Source of the DNA: Thunnus maccoyii
Taxonomy: Eukaryota; Chordata; Actinopteri; Scombriformes; Scombridae
DNA: 64,000 nucleotides
Assembly (NCBI RefSeq): GCF_910596095.1
Contig: NC_056539.1
Coordinates: 23,427,001-23,491,000 of the forward strand
Reading direction: 5' to 3'
Of this stretch, positions 39,801-53,100 are shown in pieces. The notes below the pieces were generated by a model. It was not told where the DNA came from and searched no databases. It saw only the letters and a list, made by a program, of their open reading frames with translations. Numbering within the stretch: position 1 is the first letter of the stretch; each line of letters starts with the position of its first letter. A program made the translations under genes and the position numbers.

Positions 39801-41062
39801 GAGATGCAAAATATAAAGTGGATCATAGTGTCCTGCAGAATTTGCAGAGACTTCCATCTTCAGCTCTGTCTCCTGCAACCATGGAACTATTTAATACACA
39901 ATCTCTCACCATTAAATCCCTCTTCGTACACAATCACATCTTGGACAAGGGGCTTGATTTCATGTGCCTAACTGAAACCTGGCATAAACCAGGGGACTAC
40001 TTTGTGCCTAATGAGGCCTGTCTTCCTGGCTATAGTTACATGGAAAAAGCCCACAACTCTGGCCGTGGTGGTGGTTTAGCAGTCATACACCAGGCTGAAC
40101 TGAAACTGTATCCCCTTCCAATGCCTGATCTTTCTTCTATTGAATACCTTGCTCTAAAATGTAAACCTCCATACTCCATGACGGTGCTTATCATCTACCG
40201 CCCCCCCCAAACCAAACTTATCTTTCCTCCCTGAGCTAGATGACCTCCTCACCTCACTCTGTGCCATGTCAACCAACACTGTCATTGTTGGTGATATGAA
40301 TATACATGTTGACAACCCCTCCTGTCATTTTGCAGTGGAGTTCCTGAGTCTGATTGAGTGTCTCGGCCTGAAGCAGCATGTTTATGTTTCTACTCACACC
40401 AGAGGGCACACGCTTGACCTGGTCATCACTGACTCCGCCCCCATCAATAACCTACAGATCTATGATCTGGTCTGATCTGTGTCCGACCTCAATGGATTTG
40501 ACATTCCTGTCATCCCCTACTAAACCTAACTGTCAAATGCTTTTTGCACATCACCTGCCCTGCTTCTGCATCAGTGGATGAACTAGTGGAACTCTACAAT
40601 ACATCTCTGAGCAGTGTCTTTGATCTTCATGCCCCTGTCAAGACACGTGAGGTCAATTTTTCACGCACTGCTCCCTGGTTCACTCATGACTTGTGAAAAA
40701 TAAGAACAGCTGGACGTGTCCTGGAACAACACTTCAGAAGCTCTGCGCTCACTGTTTGTAAACTGGCCTTCCGTGAACATCAAAGGACTTACTCAAAGTC
40801 CCTTAAAGATGCTTGGTCACAGTTCTACTCCAACGTAATGAATAACAATCCTGGCAACCCTAAGCATCTTTACTTTTAAATATATTTTTTAGGGCATTTT
40901 TGTGCCTTTATTATACCGACAGTAGAGAAAGTTGACAGGAAACAAAAGGGAGAGAGAGAGAGATAGGGGTGATATGTAACAAAGGTCCACTGCCGGCATC
41001 AAACCGCGGACGTTGTGGTTCAGTGGCATACGTCTTTACCTGTTTTTTGTTTGTTTCTTTGA

Positions 41063-41103
<41 letters not shown>

Positions 41104-44100
41104 GGGGGGGGGCGCAGTTTCCTGTCCACCACCGCAGTGCAGTGGTGGACAGGAAACAAGGGGAGAGAGATGGATATGACATGCAACAAAGGTCCCTGGC
41201 TGGAATCAAACCAGGGATGTTGCAGTTATGTGGCATGTGCAGTAACCATTAGGCTACCAAGGTGCTTCTCTTTTTTCTACCATAAATCACCTCCTGGAGC
41301 TAAAATCATTTTCCCTAGTTGAGACTACAGAAGAGTAAGAGCTTCATTGACTTTCAGGGCCAAGGTCAACAACATCCGCTCTCTAATGTCCAGCTCTTCC
41401 TCTCTGCCTCCTCCTGTCATTGACACTCTCTCTGGGAGCTCACTGTCCCTACTCCATTTTACTGGCGTCAGGCCGAGCCACATTGAGGAAATCCTCAGGA
41501 AGATGAAACCCTGTACTTGTTCCCTGGACCCCATTCCCCTAGCTCTGCCATCATCCACCCCCTCCTCAAGAAGCCCACCCTGGACCCAGAAGATCTTGCC
41601 AGCTACAGACCTATCTCTAACCTCTCCAATCTGTCCAAGGTGTTGGAGAAGGTGGTTGCTTCTGAACTTCAGGACCACCTTAAACACAACAACCTATTTG
41701 AAAAATTTCAGTCAGGTTATCATTCAGCACACAGCACTGAAACAGCTCTGCTCAGGGTTGTGAATGACCTGCTGATAGCAGCTGATGCAGGGTCCCCTTC
41801 TATCCTGATTCTCCTTGACCTGAGTGCTGCATTTGACACTGTGGATCATACTATCCCTAGACTGCCTCCACACCACCATTGGACTGTCAGACTCTGCACT
41901 TAAATGCTGAGTATGTCTCACTGGGAGGATGCAGGTCTAGATTGCTACCTGTCACCTGTGGTGTTCCACAAGGATCGGTTCTGAGCCCCATCCTGTTTAC
42001 CCTTTAGATTTTCCCCCTTGGACGTATCATCAGCAGACATGGGATGTCTTTTCATTGCTATGCTGATGATATCCAGTTGTACATCAAAACTGCCAAAAGC
42101 CCTTCTGCAGCTACATAACACCTCAGCACATGTCTTAAGGAGATTAAGGCCTGGATGAGCACAAATTTCCTCCAGTTAAACGGCGGCAAAACTGAAGCTC
42201 TTCTTATTGGCACTCCACAACAGATTCAGTCATCCCCCATAGCTTATCTCACCTTTGACGGCCAGGACATCCCCCTTTCCTCCTTAGTCACTAATCTGGG
42301 TGTTAGGTTTGACCCTCAGCTGACTTTTGATGACCATATAAGACATCTATGCAAAACCTCTTTCTACCATCTCAAAAACATCTTTAAACTACACCCCTCT
42401 CTAACTCTGTCAGACGCAGAGAAACTTGTCCATGCCTTTATCTCCTCAAGACTGGACTACTGCAATGCACTCTTCACAGGGATCCCTGGCAGGAGCATCC
42501 AGGAGCTCCTGTACATTCAGAACAGCACTGCTGGGATTGTGATGAGAGTGCAAAAACACGAACATGTAACACCAATTCTGTTTTCATTGCAATGGCTCCC
42601 TGACTCCTTCAGGATTGACTACGAAGTCCTGCTACTCACATACAAATACACCATGGGGGATCAAGCCTTCTGCTCTGCTGCACGGCACTTTGTGGAACAG
42701 CCTTCCTAGCCATCTTAAGGCACCACAGACCCTAGACTCTTAAAAAAAAAAAAAAAAAAAAAGGCCTAAAAACCTCTCTTTTCAGGGAGGCTTTTTCCTC
42801 TTAACTTCTATTACTATTTTCTTTATGTTGTGTGTTCTATGTTATTAATACTGTAGCACTTTGAGTTTCACTATGAATGAAAAGTGTGGTACAAAAATAA
42901 ATGCATTATTATTTATTACATCACTTGGATTGTATTTCTCAGTATTTATACACCAAAGTCAGCGCCGAGATTAAAATGACCCTGGGCTCATCCACAGTTC
43001 CCCTGGGGATTTATTCAAAAACAAGACAACGCTGAACTGAGTCTGGGCAATGTAATCAGAGTTAATACAATCCATACTGTTTAGCCTGACTCTAACCTTC
43101 AGCAAAACTTTAAATAACCTGCAGCACAGAGGCCACAAGCAGAAGAGCGGTGCAGATACACCAGGCACCATGGCAACTTCACTAACTGCAGCTAAATATA
43201 ATACTATGATAAACGAAGGCACTATTTTACACCTGCAAAGAACGGCAGAGATATTTTTGTCTTTAAAATCCCAACTTCAGTAGTAGCATTTAAATATATC
43301 TCAACCTCAAACTACCAGGAGAAGTAACATATACTGTATAATTCATTAGGCAGTTTATTCTTGCTCTGCTTCTTGCCTGTGCTCCTTCCACTATAACAGG
43401 GTGACAAATTCACACACATACAGATAAAGCAGTAACAACACTACCTTTAAGAGGTCATGACAACAAAACAGAAAATACACAGCAAGTTGCTTTCGGATCT
43501 GATGTTCAGGAGGGTTGAATATTGCTCAGTGTACAATTTAATACAACAGTGTTGAAATTAACTATTTTTATATAAATCTGAGAATATTTTAATCAATTTT
43601 AAGGAATAGTTTAACATTTTGAGAAATGTGCTTATTCGCTTTCTTGCCAAGAGAAGATCGATATGTCTGTATGCTAAATATGTATAAATACATATTTCCA
43701 AAAATGTCAAACTACTCCTTTAAGAACATGAAATCGATCTTTATAAAACTCAAGGTATTGTAACTAACTTTTTTCTTCTTTTTCATACTTAGTAACTTTT
43801 TATTGTATTACTGTATTATTGTCATACTAATTTAACTTTAATAATTAATCAATAAGTCTATCAATTTTGATGGATTAATCATTAGTTTAACTAAAAAAAA
43901 AACGTTTACTTGTTCCAGCTCCTCCAATGAGAGAATCTTCTGCTTTTTCCTGTATTGTACTGAATATCTTTGGGTTTTGAATGGTTGGTTAGACAAAACA
44001 ACACATTTAGAATATTATTACATTGTGTTCTGGGAGACTGTAAACATTTTCACTATTGTCCAGCCTTTTATGGACAAAACAATTTGTTGATCAATCAAAA

Positions 44101-47100
44101 AATATTTGACAAATGAATCAATGAAAAAAGTATTAGTTGCAGCCCTTCTGTCAATAAGACAAAGTACATAAAAATGAATGAGTAAATACACGCTTGACAT
44201 TTATTTAGTGCAGCGCTCTTACTTTTCATATGTGGCGGTGACGAAGAATGCGTAGACACGTGTGTGCTTATGATGTCGGATTTGGATGATGAGTTCTGGG
44301 ATTCCCAGCCGGATGTGATTCAGCAGCCATAGCAACGTGTGGTCATCTGTAGTGTCTGTGGCAGGAAATGGAAAACAAAATACATTTTCAACCATACTCA
44401 TGCATCACTGTAAACAGGAACTGTTGAGTACCCCCACAGTCTTATGCCATTTACTCCTGAACAGCTGGAGGTTAAGCGTTGTACTAACAAACACTTGAGA
44501 ATGACTTTTCTCCTCCGCTGGTCATAAACAATGTTTCTCTGACCTTCACGCTATGACTAAGAAAGTTTAAGAAGTTGTATTATTAACATCACAGTCATAA
44601 TCCCCATCTTCATTATCAACAGTTTACAACCACAGGTTCACATAATAGCTGAAAACTGCTGCTTAGTGGTGGGTTGCTCTTTAAAAGATACAGAATCATC
44701 CAAAAATAATTTAACTGGAGGAAATTAAAAGGAACAAAAAGAGTATTGCTTTCTTTCTTGCCATCATAGAAAATTTGAAGGTAAATGTTGAAAAGTTGAA
44801 ATGGAATTATGAATTTACAGAGCATCAAACTAAAATTATGTTTCATATGGCAAATTTGTGTTAAACAGCATAATACAAAGGTGTATGTGCTCTTGTACAT
44901 CTATATTTGTGAGGACTAATATTAGATAAAGAACCTGACAGTGAAGATATTTTTGAAAAGAAATTTTGAAAAAAAAAAAATTCTGTCTGGTCCTCACTTC
45001 TTCAAAGGCTGTTTGAAGGTTAAAAATTGGTTTCAGGCTTTAGCAGAGCTAAAAATATTAGTCGAATAGTCAGAAAATTAAGTTTCAACTATTTTGATAA
45101 TCGTCTGAGTCACTTTTCAAGCAAAAATACCAAACATTTTCTGGTTCCAGCTGCTCAAAAGTGAGGACATGCTGATTTTCTTTGCATATAATAGGATACT
45201 GGATATATTTAGGTTTTGCACAGTTAGGTGGACAAAACAAGCAATTGGAATATATCACCTTGGACTATTTATTGACATTTTATGGACAAAACAATTCATT
45301 AAAAAATGATCTGCAGATTAATTGTTGATCAAAACTCTAAGCATGTAGTTACAATGGTTAAGGTTAGGGTTAAGGAATGCATTACTATCTGTCAACGAGA
45401 GTCCTCACAAGTATAGAAGTGCAAACGTGTGTGAGTGTGTGTGCGTGTCTGTGTTTGAGTACTTGACCTGCAAATGTCATGAGCACATCACAGTTCTCTG
45501 TGGGCACCGTTTTCATCCAAGACTTATGAGACATGATGTGTCTCCCAGCCTGCAGCAGCCGCTTTCCAAACAACTTATCTGAGAGGGCGAGAAGAGGAGA
45601 GAGCGGGAGAAAAAGAGAGAGAGAGAGAGAGTCACCTTTTCAAAGTGAAACAGTGTAAGAAGCAATGACATTTCTAACATTTTCAGCAAAACTCCTCCTC
45701 CAAATCTCTTACCCCCGCTGCCCCTGCTGCCCCAACACACAGACACAAAATCGTCCTTCTCGACGGGACAGATTTAAATGTCACGCCCCTTAACCTCACA
45801 ACATGAGACTGACAGAGCTAATCCTGCCCTGCCAAGACCAGAGGCCACACATTGTCCACACTCTCAGAATTGTCACATTCACACACACATACACACACAC
45901 TCAGCTCAATCAATTCAAAACATGCGGTGCAGTCACTTCTCTGTACTGTGATATCTCATGGACGTCCTTTAAAGAACACTCTTCAAGGTTCACTAGACGA
46001 CAGTTAAATATTTTGACTGTGCTGCATATACAACCATGAATTCAGCTCCTGTGTAGAATTACCATCTCTCTATTTCTGAAGTCAACAGCACACCAAAAAT
46101 AGCTTTACTGTAGCCACACAGTAATGTCACATTATAACACAGCTGCCCTTAATGCAGCAGTCTGAAGGAAAATAATGCACAGTACAATTCTTCTATGGTT
46201 ACGTCATGGAAAAAAAAAAAAAAAAAAAAAAATCACACTTTTGTCTCCAGGCTCAAATGAACTTTATCTTCAATTTGACACCTCATTCATCTGTCACTGA
46301 CCCACTGGAGTCTCATATTCTCACAGATTTGTTCTTCAGAAAGGCAGCAGTGCCAGTAGTTTAAACAGGACTAAGCCATTCTTTAACCCCAGACCCTGCT
46401 CAGCTGTCAGAGAACAGTTTGTGAAAAATGTTTCCCGGGTCCTGAATAATAATGACAGCAGCCTGGAGAGAACGCCTGTCCCACAACAGCCCTGTGATCA
46501 CCGAGGCGTTGGTCGTTAGAGGAGCCAGAGAGTGGAACACTTTTCAGAAATCACACACAAGCACGTTTAGTATCACAACATTAATCATTTATATAGAATA
46601 TTGTTTATTTATATGTATTTGAAAGCAGAAGGATATGGTAGATATCTAAGAGTGGAAGCAAAAGGGAGCAAATATGAAATATGAGAGTTACGTATCATTT
46701 TACATATAAAGTTGCTGTGTATATGATCTGGTTTAGGTAGTATTACTTACATTACAAAACAGAATGCATGCCATGCGCACACACACACAGAAAGATCAAG
46801 GGCATGGCAGGCTGTAAATTTAACCATGACACACATGATGCGGTAAATCACACAGTATCTGTGTGTTCTGGGGATCCAATAAACACCTGTCACATAAAAA
46901 CATCATTGTGCTGCTGCTCAGCATGTTCTTCTACTTCCTGGAAGAGAGTGATGACAGAGAGCGACAGAGTGAGGCGTGCCACAAACTTGATGGTCTGTTC
47001 CAGAGGATATACTGTATATGTATTTGTTTTCCATGTTTACAGTATGTATGGACATGGGCACCACACTAACATGCAGTGTTAGTGTAGTGTGCTGTTGCAC

Positions 47101-50100
47101 AAACAAAGTCACTATTTTAAATCCATTTTTCACTTCACTCCCCTCAGCTCTACAGAGTCTTTTAGTCTACTTTGGATTAATGTTTTGGTTTTCCGGCCTG
47201 TAAAATTAGCTCTCTGTCTTGTTTACAGACACAGCAGGCAGCTATTTTTTACCTAAAAAGCTCAAATAAACCCATTGTACACTACCTGCCCAGCACCAAA
47301 CAGCAGACATACAAAGTTAGCAACTAGATGGTAAAAACAGAGCATTTAGCCACTAAACCAAGTTCAAGCAAATCGGTGGACAGAAACAGGACTCCAAAAC
47401 CAAAACAACTTTATTATGTGATAATATGTCGACGCCATGTTTACAGCTTGTTCCGCTGCCCGAAAGTGGCCAAAAAATTTGAATGCAGCTTTAAATCTTT
47501 CCACAGAAGTGTCTGAAAAGATTCTCATCCAGGTCATGGTTATCCATCATTCTTATCCATTCTGTAAAATTAGTTCAATGTCCAACTACATTTATTTGTT
47601 GCTCACTTGTCACATTAACATTTAATGACAGTATTTTAGCATCCTATTTTACTCTGTTTTTATTTATTAGTGTTGTATTACCTCTTTGTTGTAGTTATGC
47701 AGTTTTACAACGTTATGTAGATCATTTCATGATTTTTATCCTTGTTATTATATTTTAATTATTATCTTGTTGCTCTTTTTGTTCCCCTTTTCTTCTCCAG
47801 AATGCACGATAAAGTAAAAAGAAGTTAAAGACATTAGAGACACTGAAAGGATGCCAACTAAATAAAAAGCTTTACCCAGTAAAATCTGAGGACTTGTCTA
47901 CCTTTAAAATTCAACTTAACATATTTGGCTGAGGATGATATTTTCTGTCATGATACATCAAAACACACTGGTACCTACAAGGAGAATTTGACTTGAAGGT
48001 AGCAGTACTATTAAAAGGATCTCTCTCTTCTCAGTACTTACAAAGAGGTTGTGACAACTTTATCTGGTTCCACGCCGCTTTTCCCTTTTGAAGAACATTT
48101 TCAAACATCGCAGCAGGCCGAACAGGAAACAGAGTGAGGTATTTTTGACTTTTTAATCTTGAGTGGTACTCCTGAAATCTGACTGGCCGCACCACTGTGC
48201 TTTAGATGAAATGCTGCAGGCAGTGCTGCGGCATGACAGCAATTCTAATGAGTCCTGTATTCATCACTGAGGGCAACACACACAGCACACATCCACAATC
48301 CTGGAACAGCAACCAGATTGGTTTCTCTACCAACACTTTAATTTATGAGCCCCAATAGTGAGTGTGTGCTCGAATGGTTTGCACGCATTTGTGTGTTTGT
48401 TACTTGGTTGAAATTGAATAGTGTTTCATACACAATCCATCAAGGCTCGACTGCTCTGATCAGAGCAGTTTGACAGGTGTGTGTATATGTTTGTGTAAGA
48501 GTCTGTTTCATACTGCACAAACATTTTTACATTATTTTATTAAAAATACTCAATACTTGAGAATTCTCTATATTGAGGTTTTCTCATATAAACTACATGC
48601 AGTTTACAGAATACACAACATATTCTGAGCATCATCTTGATTTTGAGCCCATTACTTATTATCGTTTTTAAACTCATTTGCTTCTCATTATCTCTTGCTC
48701 CCCCCCTGTGATTGATTTAACAAGGATAATCAATTTGCATTGATGGCTACCCAGTTTTAGCCCATTAGTCTTCTTCATGAAAATAGTGAGTGCCACAGAT
48801 ATTTTGCACATGCACTGTATGTTGGATTTTGAACTGTCAACACATTTTACTGTTTGAAAGTTTGATTTAAAGTAGAGTTAGAGGTTTAAAGTTCTTCTAA
48901 AGTTTTAAAGTCTACCCAGTTCTATGTACGTTTTTTTACATTACAGCCCAGAAAATCTTTATATATAATATACAGACAACTAAATAGAAAAATAATCACA
49001 AATGTTGTTTATATTGGCAAAATAAGAGAATTTCTGAGCTTGAAAGCACCCTTTGGCCCTGTAACAGAAACCAGGTCGCTGTTGAGCAGGTTGGCCCAAG
49101 GCTAGCAGTGATACAGATAAAGCCTGTATTACTCACGGCCCTCACAGAGAGACGGCCGTTCCAGGGCTAACGCTTATCAGACAGCAGCCAGGCAGGCGTA
49201 ACAAGCAGGGTGTCTTTCTGTGATCTGAGTCGCTCTCTGAAGCATTTCTGTGGGGTGTTTATGTGTGTTAATGTGTGTGTCCACGCAGGTATTTGTCTGT
49301 GTGCGTGTGTGTGAGCCTGAGATATAAAGTACCAGATTAATAGGGTGTAAGTCAGTTATGAAACTCAGGCGAAACACTAAAATGAAGGTCACAGACACTT
49401 TAAGAAAGACTTGATGATGCATTTACGGTCCTCGCTGGCTGTGTGAGCCTGTTTGATAATTGGCTGGTCTTTATGCTTGACTGGAGCACTTTTATTTCAT
49501 CAGGTGAAGGTTATTTTAAGTTTTGGGCTGAATCTTTAAGCAGTTGAAACAAAAGTTTGGGTTGAGTTTAAAGAATACGCATTATACTTGTGAATGTCAC
49601 TAAAGTCAATCATATGGTTGACTGTGTAAACTGGTATATTTCTATTTGGAAGATATATCATATATAATATTACTGAAAATACACCCTCATCTAGTCATAG
49701 ACTGACTAGGGTGATTTATAACAAAAAAACATACTGTATTTTTCCCTTGCTGTCAACTTAAGTCAAAAACCTGAACACAATATGAGATAAAAGTGTCTTT
49801 TGCATCAGAATATGAGTTCATTTGAATCTTCCTTGAAAGGAACAAAGTGGATGGTACTTTAAGCATTTCTGCTTTTCCTAAACGGTACCCTGTGGAGTTT
49901 CTGACCTGTAGTAGCACCATGGAGCTGTTTTACACAGTCCTGCCAATGGTTTTACACTATTCCAATGATCTACAAGCAGCAATAATGCACCAAGAAATGC
50001 AGCAATGCATCAGCAAAGGCAGGGAAGAAGAAGACGGCAAGTGAAAAAATCAGCTATGCAAATGCTTTATAAGGAAGAAAATGCATTCATTACGCATGTT

Positions 50101-53100
50101 AAACTCCAAGTATACACACATGCATTTTGGTCATTAACACTTAATGTAAACATAACTTATATTTGTTTATAAGAAAACTCCACAGGCCCCCCTAAACTAC
50201 ATTATATGGATAATGCAGTGATGGGTGTGGAGGGGGGGAACAGAAATATAGAAGAACTTGATGACAAGAAACAGTATAATTAAAGAATAATGCAACCGTG
50301 CAACCTTACAGCATCATATACCAAAGACTAGCAGGACCTAAAACGTAGCCTTGGATCTTTGCAGACCACACATTTACAACTTTATAAAATGAAAGATAAA
50401 AAGACAAATCTAATTTCAAGTTCACATCACTTTCCTGAAGGTAGTATATGGAGAAATTCATGGTAAAGTAGGCTATGCAGTATGGAACTTAACAGAAGAA
50501 ATAATGTGTAAGTTAAAGTGATAACCTCAAAAGGTGCTTGTTTTCTCTGACAACCACCTTGGTGATTAGCAGTTACTGCCTCAGTGTTTTGCATGAGAGC
50601 TACTAAATAAGGCAAACTACACTGTACATTTCATCTGCCTTATTTCAAACAAGATGCTGTTGTTGCGTCAGTAGATGTGAAACATCACTTTTGGAGCAGA
50701 GAACTGTTCAAAGAAAAGCAACTTAACCTTATGCAACATATGACATTACTAATAGTGTTAATGGTATGTGCACAGGACGTTGTGTAATGTTATTATTATT
50801 TGATAGGAGGAAATCAATATTATCTCATTCTGAATTATGACTGGGAACAAAGTTTGTTTGACCAAACATCCAATCATGAGACGACAACATGTTTGCTGAA
50901 TCACCATAAATGGTCTAAAATTACAGGTGTGATCAGGTGATCATTTTACCTAATGAAAGCCTTACGTGGTCATTGAATTCACAGCATTGAAGTGAAACAA
51001 AAATGAATTCACAGTGCATGAATGTGGAATTGATTTTGATTTCAACTTGGGTTCACATCAGGTAAAAACAAACAAAATACTGGAATACTTTTGCTGCCTG
51101 TCCTGGATCAGCTGTTAACAGTGGCATCTTGATGCTTGCATACAGCATTTGGCACCATTTGGGGAGACAAAATGCCACCTTTCTGACTCTTTGAGGACCT
51201 ACAGCACTGGTTTACTGCACTGCTGTGAAGCTGAAGAGTTACATTTTCAAATGCACCTCTAGAAAAAGATACCCTCACTAAGTGTGCCTGGCAACAGTGT
51301 GTATTTCCTCGGAGGCTGGAGACTACAACAGGATTTGACCATTTTTCGCAGCCAAGAAAGGCTTTGTGTCGAGTCATTTTAAAGTACGACTCTTATCTAC
51401 ACAGACTAACAGAGAGACAGACACAAACACAATAATAGTGATGGCAGGAAGACTGACAGAACTCCCAACAGACATGAAGGGAGGATAGCAAATAAAACAG
51501 GCAGAAAACATCCATTGTCACGTCTACGGAGAGAGAGTGAGTGTGTATGTGTGTGTGAATGAAGCAAATGACCCTATTAGACCGATTACATCAGTAAGTG
51601 GGACTAGATTAGAGCCTGATCGAGTTCAAGCACCCAATAATTTTCTTAATAAGAGTAATCTCTGTCCCCAATTGTACAGTATGTCGCCATCCTGTACAGT
51701 CCACACCCAGCCACACTGGACCATGAGGCAACATTACTGATAGACAGTGCCCTTTCAAACCTGTTCCCAACTCTCCGCCTGTCTACACAAACACACACAG
51801 GCACACAGTAAAACATGCAGACAGAATCACAGAGCATCACTACATATGTATGTCCTGTATATGGAGGGGTCCACCAATGACATGCATACTGAGTCATCAA
51901 ATCATGCAGCTGAAATGTCTTAAATAAATACCAAATAAGACGGTTCCACCTGTGAAGATAATGCAACCGCAGCCCACATTTTTTGAGGGAAAAATGCAAA
52001 CCATAATCCTACCTTCTCTTATCTGTCCCTTTCTCTGTCTCCCTCTTCCTTTCCCTCCCTCTATCTCCAACTTCCAAACACTGACTTGCTTTATTGCTTC
52101 TCGCAACAGCCACCTCACTGCACCCTCCCAATTCAAGGTACTATGCACAGTCTGCATACATTTAGGCACCAAATCGACAAACACCAACACCCCCAGTTGC
52201 ACACTGCATCTTTTTTTTTCCCACTGACAGCTGCACACACAGATGTGTTTTAGATGATATGAAAGCCCTTCTTCCCATTGAAGCAGAGCACTCCTTCTGT
52301 CTCTCATCGCTCTCTTTCACCTCAGACTGTTCCTCTCTTCCACACCATAGCCATCTCTCAGTCTTTCTCTCTCTCTCTCTCCTCTTTATATCTTTTTGCT
52401 ACTACCATCTTTGCCTCTCTATCTCATCCAAATCCTCTCTCTCAGTCCCCCCTGGACAGAATCCCTCAGTCCCTCCTTGCTTTCTTTTTATTTATTTTTC
52501 TCTCTCAGCTCTCCTGCTTAGCCTCTCACTCAGGCTGTCTCGAGAGTTATTTGTGATCACTGTGAACATGGAGCTCCTATGGATAATGCCTTCAAGCTAG
52601 GCAGAAGGGGAAAAAAAGAGGGTGACTGCTTGATTCTGATACAAATAAACTTTGGTTAACAGAGCGCAGATGCTCTAGTGGCCAAATACTAACACAGCAT
52701 TTTTTTTTTGTGTGTTTGCAAAAGCTTAATTTCAGGAATTAGCGGTAACATATCAACTGCTGCAAAAACCATCACTCATCACTTCAAACACTGACATTGA
52801 AAGGACTTAAGACAAACCTGCTGCAAGTTTTCTTTCAAAGACGAGTGCTAGTCAGTGATCAGAACTGGTTTCCTGTAGCTGTATTGCAATCAGCCTGCAA
52901 TCAAGTTTGCTCCTCATCATCTTCCTTCTCCAGCCATCAATAAATCACTTTATCATACAAGACTCAGATTCAATACAGTCCTCAAAAGGAAACTTAAATG
53001 TATTTTTATTTTGGATCAGCAAAAGAAAGTGAGACAGTCTACAGACATGCTCGCAGCTCTGCAAGGCGCAGTGGGACTTTAAGCTAAATGCTAATGTCAG

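Larger units (their letters stand above)
39800..42922 (+). mobile_element. degenerate L2-like non-LTR retrotransposon, antisense in ano8 intron 3
   Basis: Coding remnants in order: an AP-endonuclease region (about 39880-40475) with FNTQSLTIKSL, FMCLTETW and SGRGGGLAV; an RT thumb-side region from 41347 with KMKPCTCSLDPIP; RT core 41560-41900 with YRPISNLSNLSKVLEKVV, FQSGYHSAHSTETALL, LLDLSAAFDTVDH; the catalytic YADD at 42059-42070; and a C-terminal region 42155-42709 with FLQLNGGKTEALLIG and LGVRFDPQLTFDDHI. The frame breaks at the C-run near 40202 and at several in-frame stops (for example just after GVPQGSVLSPILFTL). The 3' tail ends near aataaatgcattattattta. L2/CR1-group assignment is by these motifs; the exact family is undetermined. 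It cannot be active. Confidence 0.85.
35785..44222 (-). other. large ano8 intron 3 (8.4 kb)
   Basis: Contains, from low to high coordinate, a polypyrimidine tract with an (AC)n microsatellite, roughly 1.5 kb of unremarkable AT-rich DNA, the dead L2-like LINE with nested SINEs, a TTAA-ended MITE and a repeat of the 'gcaactaacgattatt' family. No independent host gene seen. Confidence 0.75.

Noticed and set aside
39818..42709. Independent host gene with EN/RT-like frames
   Set aside because: The motifs are those of an L2-like LINE and the frames are broken by stops, frameshifts and SINE insertions.
52259..52600. Ser/Leu-rich + strand open frames
   Set aside because: Low-complexity CT-rich DNA without coding features.
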